Assembly: GCA_002305415.1 (NCBI GenBank)
Contig: DBQX01000113.1
Span: forward strand, 1-35,062
Origin: Actinomycetales bacterium UBA1383
GTDB lineage: Bacteria > Actinomycetota > Actinomycetes > Actinomycetales > Actinomycetaceae
Direction: 5' to 3'
Length of the DNA stretch: 35,062 bases
Part shown: positions 1-8,600 of the stretch, piece by piece
How positions within the stretch are numbered: the stretch's first letter is position 1
Layout: every line of letters starts with the position of its first letter
The notes under the pieces: model-generated
What the model was told of the DNA's origin: nothing
The model's database searches: none
Seen by the model: only the letters and a program-made list of their open reading frames with translations
Program-made: the position numbers and the translations under genes

Positions 1-26
1 GCCTACCAGCTGCGGAACTCCGGGGT

Positions 27-63
27 GAGGCGCCCGTCCCCTGTTGGTGGGGGCGGGCGCCTC
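27..63. terminator. Strong hairpin, probable terminator at left edge
   Basis: A 15-bp stem (GAGGCGCCCGTCCCC at 27-41 against GGGGGCGGGCGCCTC at 49-63, a single T-G wobble) closes on a 7-base loop. There is no good U-tract on either side, as is common for GC-rich actinobacterial terminators. It could end a gene lying left of the window, or transcription of the IS remnant from the right. Confidence 0.55.
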
Positions 64-276
64 GGCTTCGTTGGGGGTTCGCCCGGTGTGCGTGTCGTTG
101 GCGACGCGCGGTCAGACTGATATGCGCGGCGCTGGTTACCGCAGGACGGTGGTTCGGCTGGAGGGGTTCCGCTTGTCTAGAAACGAGCGTGGCCCCGGGG
201 GGCTGCTCATAGGGCGTACGCGGGTCACTCCTCGCGCTGCCACCGGGCTGGTTCCCAGCGAAGCAGCTCGCAGTGT
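64..276 (-). other. Non-coding stretch, probably 3' end of the IS110 remnant
   Basis: I see no gene here. It lies directly downstream (minus strand) of the IS110 transposase stop. Read on the minus strand, its general look, including a segment near GTCCTGCGGTAACC, resembles what I remember of the non-coding right end of actinobacterial IS110 elements. IS110 elements lack terminal inverted repeats, so the boundary cannot be fixed from sequence alone. The assignment is from memory and not aligned. Confidence 0.35.
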
Positions 277-657
277 TTACGTCATGGGTTCGTCGAGGAC
301 GGCCAGCGACCAGCACCAGCCGGCCGGCTCACGCGCGATCGCGGTGGTGGCCACGGTGTGGCGCTTCTTCCGTTCGATGAACACCACCCACCGGTGGTCG
401 AGTCGGCGGTTGCCCTCATCGCCGCGCACCCGTGCCGCCGCCGGCGCCAGGGCCCAGCGTTGGTGCATGGCCACGCTGGGACGGTAGGCGGGGCGGTGAT
501 GCCAGGCGGCCTCGACCAAGAGACGCCGGGCGTGACTGTTACCGGTCTTGGTGATCGCCCCCTGGGCGCGGGTGGCCCCGGAGGAGTACTCGGTGGGCAC
601 CAGTCCGACGAACGAACCGATCGTGCGTCCGGTGAAGCGGTGCCAGTCCCCGATCTG
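277..657 (-). pseudogene. IS110-family transposase, C-terminal remnant
   Basis: The reading frame carries the C-terminal Transposase_20 domain of IS110-family RNA-guided recombinases, with the typical blocks IGDWHRFTG, GLVPTEYSSG, ITKTGNSHARR and LVEAAWHHR, followed by the usual Arg-rich tail and a natural stop. Family homology starts abruptly near position 657. The N-terminal RuvC-like DEDD domain, about two thirds of a normal 400-residue protein, is missing, and nothing resembling it lies further upstream, where a gene begins on the opposite strand. The serine-bearing half is kept and the metal-binding half lost, so the protein should be inactive. The frame stays open to about position 720, but those residues do not look like transposase. 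This is the only recognisable mobile-element gene in the window. Confidence 0.85.
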
Positions 658-797
658 CCCACTCGCCACGTCGGCATCGCAGGCCATCTCTGCCTGAGGA
701 TCCGGACAAGATAGTGAGAAAGCCGACGGATCCGCATCTTGTCACACCGCAGGTCACGGGCCTGCGCGCGCGCCATGATACGCCGGAACCTACACAC

Positions 798-1448
798 ATG
801 ATCCTCCGACCTGAGGAACCCGCCGGCGGCCCGTGGGAGGCGTGGCCCGTCGCCCGCCTCGCCGAGGAGGTGGCCGCGGTGGCCCCGCGCGTGCCCGCGG
901 TGGTCGCCGTCGACGGCCGGGGCGCCAGCGGCAAGTCGACGCTCGCGGACAGGCTCGCCACGCTGCTGCCCGGCGCCGCGGTGGTCCACACCGACGACGT
1001 CGCGTGGCACCACTCGTTCTTCGGCTGGGCGGACCTCATGCTCACGGGGGTGCTGGAACCCGCTCTCGCCGGCCGGCCGGTCGCCTTCCGCCCCGCCACA
1101 TGGGAGGACCGCGGCCGGCCGGGGACGATCGAGGTGCCAGGGGGCACCCGGTTCCTCATCCTCGAGGGAGCCGGGGCCAGCCGCCGGGAGCTGGACGCCG
1201 TCCTCTCGTTCCGCATCTGGGTGCAGTCGGACTTCTTCGAGGCGGAACGCCGGGGGATCGAACGCGACGTGGCGCAGGGCGTCAACGGCGACGAGCACCA
1301 GTCGCTCGCGTTCTGGCACCGGTGGATGGCGGAGGAGATCCCCTTCTTCGCCACGGACCGGCCGTGGGAGCGTGCGGAACTGGTCGTCAACGGCTCGGCT
1401 GCACGCGGGCGCCAGGGCAGCGTCCTCGTCTCGGCGCCGCCTCGCTGA
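798..1448 (+). CDS. Uridine-kinase-like P-loop NTPase
   Basis: A 216-residue protein with a clear Walker A motif GRGASGKS (residues 40-47) after a short N-terminal helix, followed by HTDDVAWHH, which matches the substrate-side Asp region of uridine-kinase and phosphoribulokinase-like proteins. Small actinobacterial proteins of this kind are usually annotated as uridine kinase family; phosphorylation of a nucleoside or another small molecule is plausible but unproven. ATG 798 is chosen because the Walker A lies at the usual distance and the upstream extension in frame (to 714) is low in similarity. No Shine-Dalgarno sequence is visible. The gene stands alone between the IS remnant and the glucan locus and is not obviously part of either. 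Confidence 0.75.
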   Translation: MILRPEEPAGGPWEAWPVARLAEEVAAVAPRVPAVVAVDGRGASGKSTLADRLATLLPGAAVVHTDDVAWHHSFFGWADLMLTGVLEPALAGRPVAFRPATWEDRGRPGTIEVPGGTRFLILEGAGASRRELDAVLSFRIWVQSDFFEAERRGIERDVAQGVNGDEHQSLAFWHRWMAEEIPFFATDRPWERAELVVNGSAARGRQGSVLVSAPPR

Positions 1449-1497
1449 CTCGCTCCCGGGGCACCGCTCACGGGCGGTAACGGTTGGATAACAGACC

Positions 1498-1552
1498 TTG
1501 ACACCATCACCGCTGCACGCGACGATTCTAGGAACGCGGGAGAGCGCTCTCC
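1498..1552 (+). promoter_or_regulatory. Promoter with LacI-type operator for the sugar ABC operon
   Basis: A consensus -35 TTGACA (1498-1503) is followed after 17 bases by a weak -10 GACGAT (1521-1526). A perfect 14-bp palindrome GGAGAGCGCTCTCC (1539-1552) lies just downstream, where a repressor would block initiation or early elongation. Its core matches the general form of LacI/CebR/CelR operators in actinobacteria (inverted repeats centred on GCGC). The divergent lacI-type gene and two similar sites at 5514-5529 and 5568-5585 suggest one regulator for the whole locus. Confidence 0.7.
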
Positions 1553-1579
1553 ACTTCCTTTGACGACGTGGCCATTTGA

Positions 1580-2323
1580 CGCGCAGTTGCGGGCGACCAG
1601 TTCGTCGCGAACTCGGACTCAGCGTGGTTCGACTCGGGGAACGCCATCTACCAGGGCATGATCAACCAGGTCACCAACGCGTACGAGGAGCTTGACGGCA
1701 CGCCCATCCCGCTGGACGAGAACACCGTTGCCCGCGAGACCTACGACGCCGTGCTCGAAGCGGCCGTGGACAGGGGCCTCTCCGCACGCTTCAACCAGTG
1801 GAGCGAGGACTGGACGAACGCCTTCCAGAACGACGGCTTCGCCACGATGCTGTGCCCGGGCTGGATGCTCGGTGTCATCGAGGGCAACGCGGCCGGCGTC
1901 GAGGGCTGGGACATCGCCGACACCTTCCCCGGTGGCGGCGGCAACTGGGGCGGTTCCTTCCTGACCGTTCCCACGCAGAGCCCGTACCCGGAGGAGGCCA
2001 AGGCGCTCGCCGCGTGGCTGACCGCCCCGGAGCAGCAGATCAAGGCGTTCGTCGCCAAGGGAACCTTCCCGAGCCAGGTCGACGCGCTGGAGAGCGATGA
2101 GCTCCTCGGCCAGACCAATGCCTTCTTCAACGACGCCCCGACCGGCGAGATCCTCGCCAACCGGGCGAGGGCGATCCCCGAGGCACCGTTCAAGGGCCCG
2201 AACTACTTCGCCATCCAGACGATGGTCGCGGACGCGATCTCCCGCGTCGAAGTTGACCAGACGGACGACCCCGAAAGCTCCTGGAACAAGGCAATCCAGA
2301 GCTTCTCGGAGCTCTTCGGATAG
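1580..2323 (+). pseudogene. Sugar ABC transporter substrate-binding protein, N-terminally deleted
   Basis: From 1580, just after a stop at 1577-1579, the frame encodes 247 residues that match the C-terminal half of a family-1 extracellular sugar-binding protein (FDSGNAIYQGMINQV, GFATMLCPGWMLGVI, LTAPEQQIKAFVAKGTF). Intact members have about 420-440 residues with a lipoprotein signal peptide and a complete N-lobe. Both are absent, roughly 180 residues. The only ATG, at 1658, lies deep inside the domain with no ribosome-binding site. An intact promoter and operator end less than 30 bp upstream, so a deletion seems to have joined the operon leader to the middle of the gene. As it stands the protein could be neither exported nor fold normally. 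The two permease genes follow after 64 bp. Misassembly is the main alternative. Confidence 0.8.
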
Positions 2324-2338
2324 CATATCCGTACGGCT

Positions 2339-2363
2339 GGGGCCGGGCATGATGCCCGGCCCC
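2339..2363 (+). promoter_or_regulatory. Intergenic hairpin between binding-protein and permease genes
   Basis: A perfect 25-base dyad has arms GGGGCCGGGCAT and ATGCCCGGCCCC around one central base. Such hairpins between a binding-protein gene and its permease genes commonly attenuate readthrough or protect the upstream mRNA, so that the binding protein is made in excess. That role is inferred from position. Confidence 0.6.
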
Positions 2364-2387
2364 ACCGCGGTTCAACGAAGGAGATCA

Positions 2388-3362
2388 ATGTCAACGAAGA
2401 CCGCCCCCATGGTCGGCGCCATCCGGACGGAGAAGCCGGACCTCAGGTCCCGGCTGAACCGCCTCGACATGAAGGTGTCCCCCTACCTCTTCATCTCACC
2501 GTTCTTCCTCCTCTTCATCCTCGTCGGCCTGTTCCCGTTGGCCTACACCGCGGTGGTCTCCCTCCATGACTGGGGCCTCATCGCGGGGCGGGGAGACTTC
2601 GTCGGATTCCAGAACTTCGTCGACGTGCTCGGCCAGCCGCGGTTCTACACCGCGCTGCGCAACACGTTCTCGATCTTCCTGCTGTCCTCCGTTCCCCAGA
2701 TCATCGCCGCGATCGCCATCGCGGCCGTGCTCGACCAGAACATCCGGGCGAAGACCTTCTGGCGGATGGGCGTTCTCCTGCCCTACGTCGTGGCACCCGT
2801 CGCGGTGTCCCTCATCTTCTCCCGCCTGTTCGCCGACCAGTCCGGCATGATCAACGAGATCCTCGGCAACTTCGGGATCGAACCGATCCGGTGGCACGCC
2901 GACGTCCTGGCCAGCCACGTCGCCATCGCCTCGATGGTGAACTTCCGCTGGACCGGGTACAACACCCTCATCATCCTGGCCGCGATGCAGGCGATCCCCC
3001 GGGACGTCTACGAGGCGGCCATCATCGACGGCGCCAGCCGGCTGCGCACGTTCTTCTCCGTCACCATCCCGATGCTGCGGCCGACGATCATCTTCGTGAT
3101 CATCACCTCCACCATCGGTGGCCTGCAGATCTTCGACGAGCCCAGGCTCTTCGACCAGCTCGGGCAGGGTGGCGCGGACCGCCAGTGGATGACGCTCACC
3201 ATGTACCTGTACGAGGTCGGGTGGGGTCCGCAGAAGAGCTTCGGGCGGGCCTCCGCGGTCGCCTGGCTGCTCTTCCTCATCATCGTGGTGTTCGGCGCGA
3301 TCAACTTCTTCCTGACGCAGCGGATCGCTTCGACCGGATCGAAGACAGGAGGCAAGAAGTGA
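2388..3362 (+). CDS. Sugar ABC transporter permease (MalF/LacF-type)
   Basis: A 324-residue integral membrane protein with about six transmembrane segments, the first beginning at YLFISPFFLLFILVGLF. The cytoplasmic EAA loop that docks on the ATPase is clear (EAAIIDGASRLRTFF, Glu209). It belongs to the carbohydrate uptake CUT1 class, which imports oligosaccharides together with a binding protein, a second permease and an ATPase. The start at ATG 2388 has an AAGGAG site a few bases upstream. The stop overlaps the next gene's GTG (GTGA). No ATPase gene is present in the window, so a shared MsiK-type ATPase encoded elsewhere is expected, as is usual in actinobacteria. The neighbouring glucanase and phosphorylase suggest beta-1,3-glucan oligosaccharides as substrate. 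Confidence 0.92.
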   Translation: MSTKTAPMVGAIRTEKPDLRSRLNRLDMKVSPYLFISPFFLLFILVGLFPLAYTAVVSLHDWGLIAGRGDFVGFQNFVDVLGQPRFYTALRNTFSIFLLSSVPQIIAAIAIAAVLDQNIRAKTFWRMGVLLPYVVAPVAVSLIFSRLFADQSGMINEILGNFGIEPIRWHADVLASHVAIASMVNFRWTGYNTLIILAAMQAIPRDVYEAAIIDGASRLRTFFSVTIPMLRPTIIFVIITSTIGGLQIFDEPRLFDQLGQGGADRQWMTLTMYLYEVGWGPQKSFGRASAVAWLLFLIIVVFGAINFFLTQRIASTGSKTGGKK

Positions 3363-4291
3363 GCTCCCAGAACGTGCAACAGCCCCCGGTGACGGTCGTC
3401 GAGCAGGTGGCAGGCAAGGGCGCGGCCCGGGCCGCCGCCCGTCGTCGCAAGAACCAGGCCTGGGGAGCGGAACGGCGGCCCGGGTGGGTCACCTACACCC
3501 TCCTCGGCCTCGTCCTGGCGATCTCGGCCTACCCGCTCTACTTCGCGTTCCTGCTGGCGTCCTCGGATGCCGTCACGATCGCCCAGAACCCCATCCCGTC
3601 CCTGATCCCCGGCGGCAACTTCATGGAGAACATGAACCGGGTGCTGAACGCGGACATCAAGTTCTGGACGGCGTTCTTCAACTCGCTCATCGTCGCGCTC
3701 GTCACCTCGCTCTCCGTGGTGCTGTTCGCGACGCTGGCGGGGTTCTCGTTCTCCAAGCTCCAGTTCCGGGGCCGTGGTCCCCTGTTGATCTTCGTCATCG
3801 CGACGATGGCGGTTCCCACCCAGCTCGGTGTGGTTCCGCTGTTCATCCTGATGTCCGAGCTCGGCTGGGTGGGGCGCCTCGAGGCGGTCATCGTCCCGGG
3901 CCTCGTCACCGCCTTCGGCGTGTTCTGGATGACGCAGTACCTGGAGAGCGCGCTCCCCTACGAGCTCGTCGAGGCCGCGCGCATCGACGGCTGCTCCCTG
4001 ATCAAGGCGTTCTGGTACGTCGCCCTCCCGGCCGCGCGGCCGGCGGCGACCATGCTGGGCCTGTTCACCTTCGTGGCCTCGTGGACGAACTTCTTCTGGC
4101 CGTTCATCGTGCTGGGTCCGGCGAACCCGACCCTGCCGGTGGCCGTCCAGCTCCTCCAGGCCTCGTTCTTCAAGGACCTGTCCTTGATCATGGCAGGCGT
4201 CACCGCCGCGACCATTCCCCTCATCATCCTGTTCATCTTCGCCGGGCGCCAGCTCGTGTCCGGCATCATGGCAGGGGCCGTGAAGGGCTGA
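3359..4291 (+). CDS. Sugar ABC transporter permease (MalG/LacG-type)
   Basis: A 310-residue second permease of the same CUT1 importer. A basic cytoplasmic N-terminus of about 45 residues (with AARRRK) precedes about six transmembrane segments. The EAA loop is present as EAARIDGCSLIKAFW (Glu205). GTG 3359 is taken as the start because it overlaps the upstream stop by four bases and follows an AGGAGG site with good spacing, indicating translational coupling. The gene ends just before a strong hairpin shared with the convergent lacI-type gene. Confidence 0.92.
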   Translation: MSSQNVQQPPVTVVEQVAGKGAARAAARRRKNQAWGAERRPGWVTYTLLGLVLAISAYPLYFAFLLASSDAVTIAQNPIPSLIPGGNFMENMNRVLNADIKFWTAFFNSLIVALVTSLSVVLFATLAGFSFSKLQFRGRGPLLIFVIATMAVPTQLGVVPLFILMSELGWVGRLEAVIVPGLVTAFGVFWMTQYLESALPYELVEAARIDGCSLIKAFWYVALPAARPAATMLGLFTFVASWTNFFWPFIVLGPANPTLPVAVQLLQASFFKDLSLIMAGVTAATIPLIILFIFAGRQLVSGIMAGAVKG

Positions 4292-4307
4292 GTGGCAATG
4301 TCGTGGA

Positions 4308-4347
4308 CGCGCACGCGCGGGGCCGGTCCGCTTCCCGCGCGTGCGCG
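4308..4347. terminator. Bidirectional terminator between permease and lacI-type gene
   Basis: Perfect 14-bp inverted arms CGCGCACGCGCGGG (4308-4321) and CCCGCGCGTGCGCG (4334-4347) surround a 12-base loop. The hairpin lies between the permease stop and the convergent regulator stop, so it can serve both transcripts. No U-tract is evident. Confidence 0.75.
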
Positions 4348-4348
4348 C

Positions 4349-5416
4349 CTACGGTGCGGGAGCCGGCGCCGTCGACTCCCGCACCACCAGCTCGACCGGA
4401 AGCACCACGTGGTGGACACCACGTACGTCGGGGATTCCGTCGAGGCTCTTCACGGCCAGGTCGGGCCGGATGCGCGCGAGCAGGAGCCGCGCCATCGTCC
4501 GGCCCTGGAGAAGCGTCCGCTGGCGGACGGTGGTCAGCGGTGGAGCGGTGTACGCGGCCACCTCGATGTCGTCGAAGCCGACGAGCGCGACGTCCTCGGG
4601 CACCCGGCGCCCCGCGTCCCGCAGCGCCTTGAGCGCACCGAGGGCGGTGAGGTCCGACGCCGCGAAAAGGGCGTCCAGGTGCGGCGCGCGCCGCAGCAGG
4701 CGCGCGGTCGCAGCCTCACCACCCTTCTGCGTGAAGTCCCCGGGCTCCACGAGCTCGGGATCGAAGGCCTCGCCGAGTCCCTCCCGGAAGCCCTCGAGAC
4801 GGTCCAGCCCGGCGGTCATGTCCTGTGGCCCTGCGACGGTCCCGATCGCGGTCCGTCCCAGGGAGCGAAGGTGCGCGGCCGCCATGCGGGCCCCGTTGAC
4901 GTTGTCGTTGTCCACGTAGGGCACGGTGACGCCCGGCTGCATGGGACGACCACCGATCACCAGCGGGATTCCCGCCTCCTGCAGCGCGGGCGGCAGCGGA
5001 TCGACCGACTCGTGCTCCGAGATCATCAGGACCCCGTCGACCGCACCGGACCGGATGTAGCGGCCGAGCCGGCCCATGTCCTCCGCGGACTGCGCCATCA
5101 TGATCACGAGCTGGAGCCCGGCGGCGCCGACCTCGATCGTGGCGCCCCGGACGATGCCGCTGAAGAACGGGTCCCCGAACACCCGGACATCCGGCTCCGA
5201 CGCCACCAGTGCGATGGTGTCCGTCCGACGGGTGACCAACGTCCGGGCCGCGAGGTTCGGCTGGTACCCGAGTTCGTGGATCGACTCCTCGACCTTGGCG
5301 CGGAGCTCGGGAGCGACGGTCTCGACGCCGTTGACCACGCGCGAGACAGTGGCACGGGACACCCCGGCGTGCGCGGCGACCTCCTCGAGGCTCACCCGGC
5401 CGGGCGTGGTCCGCAC
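4349..5416 (-). CDS. LacI-family transcriptional regulator
   Basis: A 355-residue repressor. The N-terminal helix-turn-helix and hinge helix are plain (VSLEEVAAHAGVSRATVSRV, about residues 8-27, then YQPNLAARTL), followed by a periplasmic-binding-protein-like sugar sensor domain (GFDDIEVAAYTAPPLTTVRQ near the end). GTG 5416 is chosen over an upstream TTG at 5452 because GGAGG sits eight bases before it. The gene is divergent from the phosphorylase gene and convergent with the permeases. Three GAGAGCGC-type palindromes (1539-1552, 5514-5529, 5568-5585) flank the two catabolic units, so it probably represses both and itself, released by an imported gluco-oligosaccharide. The inducer is inference. 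Confidence 0.93.
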   Translation of the reverse strand: MRTTPGRVSLEEVAAHAGVSRATVSRVVNGVETVAPELRAKVEESIHELGYQPNLAARTLVTRRTDTIALVASEPDVRVFGDPFFSGIVRGATIEVGAAGLQLVIMMAQSAEDMGRLGRYIRSGAVDGVLMISEHESVDPLPPALQEAGIPLVIGGRPMQPGVTVPYVDNDNVNGARMAAAHLRSLGRTAIGTVAGPQDMTAGLDRLEGFREGLGEAFDPELVEPGDFTQKGGEAATARLLRRAPHLDALFAASDLTALGALKALRDAGRRVPEDVALVGFDDIEVAAYTAPPLTTVRQRTLLQGRTMARLLLARIRPDLAVKSLDGIPDVRGVHHVVLPVELVVRESTAPAPAP

Positions 5417-5513
5417 GTCAACTCCCTCCGATTTGATACGACCGTCCAACAAACACTAGGCAGCGTGGCACAAAACGGCGCGTTCGTTAAGAGTGCTGTG
5501 CATCACCATAGGT

Positions 5514-5529
5514 GAGAGAGCGCTATCTC
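5514..5529. promoter_or_regulatory. LacI-type operator-like site 1 in the divergent region
   Basis: GAGAGAGCGCTATCTC is a 16-bp palindrome with one mismatched pair and shares the AGAGCGCT core with the perfect site at 1539-1552. It lies about 98 bp upstream of the regulator start and 85 bp upstream of the phosphorylase start, suitable for controlling both. Confidence 0.6.
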
Positions 5530-5567
5530 GCGCTCAGGCCGCGATATCCCCTCGTTCCGTCCGTGAT

Positions 5568-5585
5568 GAGAGAGCGTGTTCTCTC
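5568..5585. promoter_or_regulatory. LacI-type operator-like site 2 in the divergent region
   Basis: GAGAGAGCGTGTTCTCTC has perfect 6-bp arms (GAGAGA/TCTCTC) and a less symmetric centre. Its centre is 54 bp, about five helical turns, from the centre of site 1, which would suit looping or cooperative binding by a LacI tetramer or paired dimers. It lies 28 bp before the phosphorylase start codon. Confidence 0.5.
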
Positions 5586-5613
5586 CCCGCACCCCCACCC
5601 TGAGGAAGGTTCC

Positions 5614-8600
5614 ATGTCACCCACACCAGTCGAGACTCACGGCACCGGAGGCTCCGCGAGCGGCGAGACCCGGAGCGGCGCGGACGCTGCGGCGCGCCCC
5701 GGGACGGTCGCCATCGTCGACCTGTACGGCCGCCGGTTCCACGCCATCCCCGGCTACGACCGGATGCCGCCGTTCTTCATGACGATCGTCAGCTCGAGCG
5801 ACGTCTGGCTCTTCATCTCCTCCACCGGCGGCCTGACCGCGGGTCGCTTCGACGCCGAACGCGCCCTCTTCCCGTACTACACCGATGACAAGGTGGCGGA
5901 GAGCGCCGGCAGGACCGGCGGGCTCACCCTCGCCCGCGTCACCCGTGCCGGCGGTCCGACGACGTGGTGGCAGCCCTTCGCCGCGGCCCGCCCGGGCGAC
6001 CCGGTTGCCGAGCGCACCCTCTACAAGGACATCCTCGGCACTGCCCTCGTGTTCGAGGAGGTCCGGCCGGACCTCGGGCTCCGCCTCCGGGTGACATGGG
6101 AGTCCAGCGCGCGCTTCGGCGTCGTCCGCAGCTGCGAGCTCACGTCGGTCACCGGCGAGCCCTGCGAGGTCGAGGTCCTCGACGGGTTCGTGAACGTCCT
6201 CCCCGCGGGGACGAGCCAGCAGGTCCAGAACGAGCTCAGCAACCTCCTCGACGCCTACAAGCGCACCGAACTGGACCCGGCCACCGGGCTGACGATCCAC
6301 CACCTGAACGCCTCCCTCACGGACCTCGCCGAACCGAGCGAGTCCCTGCGCGCCAACGTCGTGTGGGACGTGGGACTCCCCCACGCCGCCCGCCTGCTGT
6401 CCACGCGGCAGCTGGACAGCTTCATGCGGGGCGACGGCGTCACCGAGGAGCCCGAGGTGCGCGGCGAGCGGGGGGCCCACCTCCTCCACGCCCACCTCAC
6501 GCTCGCAGCCGGCGAGGAGGTGTCCTGGCGCGTCGTCGGCGACGTCGAGAAGGACGCGGCCGGCGTCGTCGCCCTCCAGGCGCAGCTCGGCGACCTTGCG
6601 GGCGCCGCGGCGGAACTCGCCGCGGACATCACCCGGACGCGCGAGGACCTCGCCGCCATCCTCGCCGCCACCGATGCCGCCCAGCTGACGGGCGAGGAGG
6701 TCGCCACGGCCCACCACGTCGCCAACGTGCTGTTCAACACGATGCGCGGCGGACTGCCGGCGAACGGCTACGTCCTCGACGCCGGCGACGTCCGGGCGTT
6801 CGTCGCCCAGCGCAGCCACGCGACGGCGCAGCGGTGCGCGGCCACCCTGGCGGGCCTGCCCGACCAGCTGCACGCGCACGAACTCCTCGCGATCGCCGAG
6901 GGCAGCGGGGATCCCGACCTCTGGCGCCTTGCCCACGAGTACCTGCCGCTGACGTTCAGCCGCCGGCACGGGGACCCGAGCCGGCCCTGGAACAAGTTCC
7001 GCATCGTACTGCGCGACGACCACGGCAACCCCCGGCTCGAGTACCAGGGCAACTGGCGGGACATCTTCCAGAACTGGGAGGCGCTGGCGTGGTCCTTCCC
7101 CGAGTACGTCGAGTCGATGATCACCATCTTCCTGGACGCCACCACGGCCGACGGCTACAACCCCTACCGGATCTCACGCTCCGGCATCGACTGGGAGGTC
7201 CCGGAACCGGAGAACCCGTGGTCGAACATCGGCTACTGGAGCGACCACCAGATCATCTACCTGCTCAAGCTGCTGGAGACCTCCGAGCGCTTCCACCCCG
7301 GGCGGCTCCGCGGCCTCGTGGACCGGGCGGCGTTCACCCACGCGGACGTCCCCTACCGGATCGCCTCGTACGCCCAGACGCTCGCCAACCCCTACGACAC
7401 CATCGCCTTCGACGAGGCGCACGACGCCGCCGTCACCGCCAGGGTGGCAGAGGAGGGCGGCGACGGCCGGCTCGTCCACGACGGCTCCGGGGACCTCGTG
7501 CGGGTCACGCTCGCCGAGAAGCTCCTGCTCCTGCTGGCCGCCAAGCTCGTCAACCTGGTGCCGGGCGGCGGGATCTGGATGAACACCCAGCGCCCCGAGT
7601 GGAACGACGCCAACAACGCGCTCGTGGGCCGCGGCCTGTCCGTGGTCACGCTCTCCTACCTGCGCCGCTACCTCCCGTTCGTGCGGGACCTCCTCGACTC
7701 CGACATCACGGTGACGGCGGAGCTCGCCGACCTGCTCGCCGCGGTCCGCACCACGCTGGCCGCCCACGCCGCCGACGTCGACGACGCCGGCCGGCGCGCC
7801 GTGATGGACGCCCTCGGCGGGGCCGGGACGGCCTACCGCGCCCGCGTGTACGCCGGGATCGGCGACGAGCGCGTCACCGTGCCGGCCGGCGAGGTCCGTG
7901 ACCTCCTCGACCACGCCGAGCGGCACGTCGAGGCGTCCCTGCGCGCGAACGTGCGCGACGACGCGCTGGTCCACTCCTACAACATCCTCGACCTGGGCGA
8001 GGGGGGTGCCGGCGTGCGGCACCTGACGCAGATGCTGGAGGGGCAGGTCGCGGTGCTCTCGGGCGGGATGCTGACGCCGGCGGAGTCCGTTGACCTCCTG
8101 CGAAGCCTGCGCGGGAGCGCTCTCTACCGGGCGGACCAGCACAGCTACATCCTCTACCCGGACAAGGAGGTGCCCAGCTTCCTGGGCCGCAACACCTTCT
8201 CGGCGGAGCGGGCGGCGGAATGCCCGCTGGTGGCGGCGCTCGTCGACGCCGGGGACCGGAGCGTGGTCATCCAGGACGTCCACGGGGACTTCCACTTCGC
8301 CGCCCCCATCCGGAACGCCGCCGGGGTGGAGGCCGCCCTCGACGCGCTGGCCGGCCACCCCGATCTCGGCCCCGCCATCGTGCAGGACCGCGACGCGTTG
8401 CTCACCCTCTTCGAGGAGGTGTTCCACCATGCCGAATTCACCGGCCGGTCGGGCTCCTTCTTCGCCTTCGAGGGCCTCGGGTCGATCTACTGGCACATGG
8501 TGTCCAAGCTGTTGCTGGCGGTGCAGGAGACCCTCGAGCGGGCGGTCGCCGAGGGGGCGGACGACGCCGTCGTCCAGGCCCTCCACGACGCCTACGAGGA

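Noticed and set aside
1..28. The left edge could be a tRNA 5' half on the minus strand (CAGCTGGTAGGC resembles a D-arm) or the end of a gene with TGA at 26-28.
   Set aside because: Only 28 bases are present; no full stem can be tested and neither reading has recognisable support.
1658..2323. A genuine short binding protein beginning at ATG 1658.
   Set aside because: The ATG is inside the conserved domain, has no ribosome site or signal peptide, and family similarity continues upstream of it to 1580.
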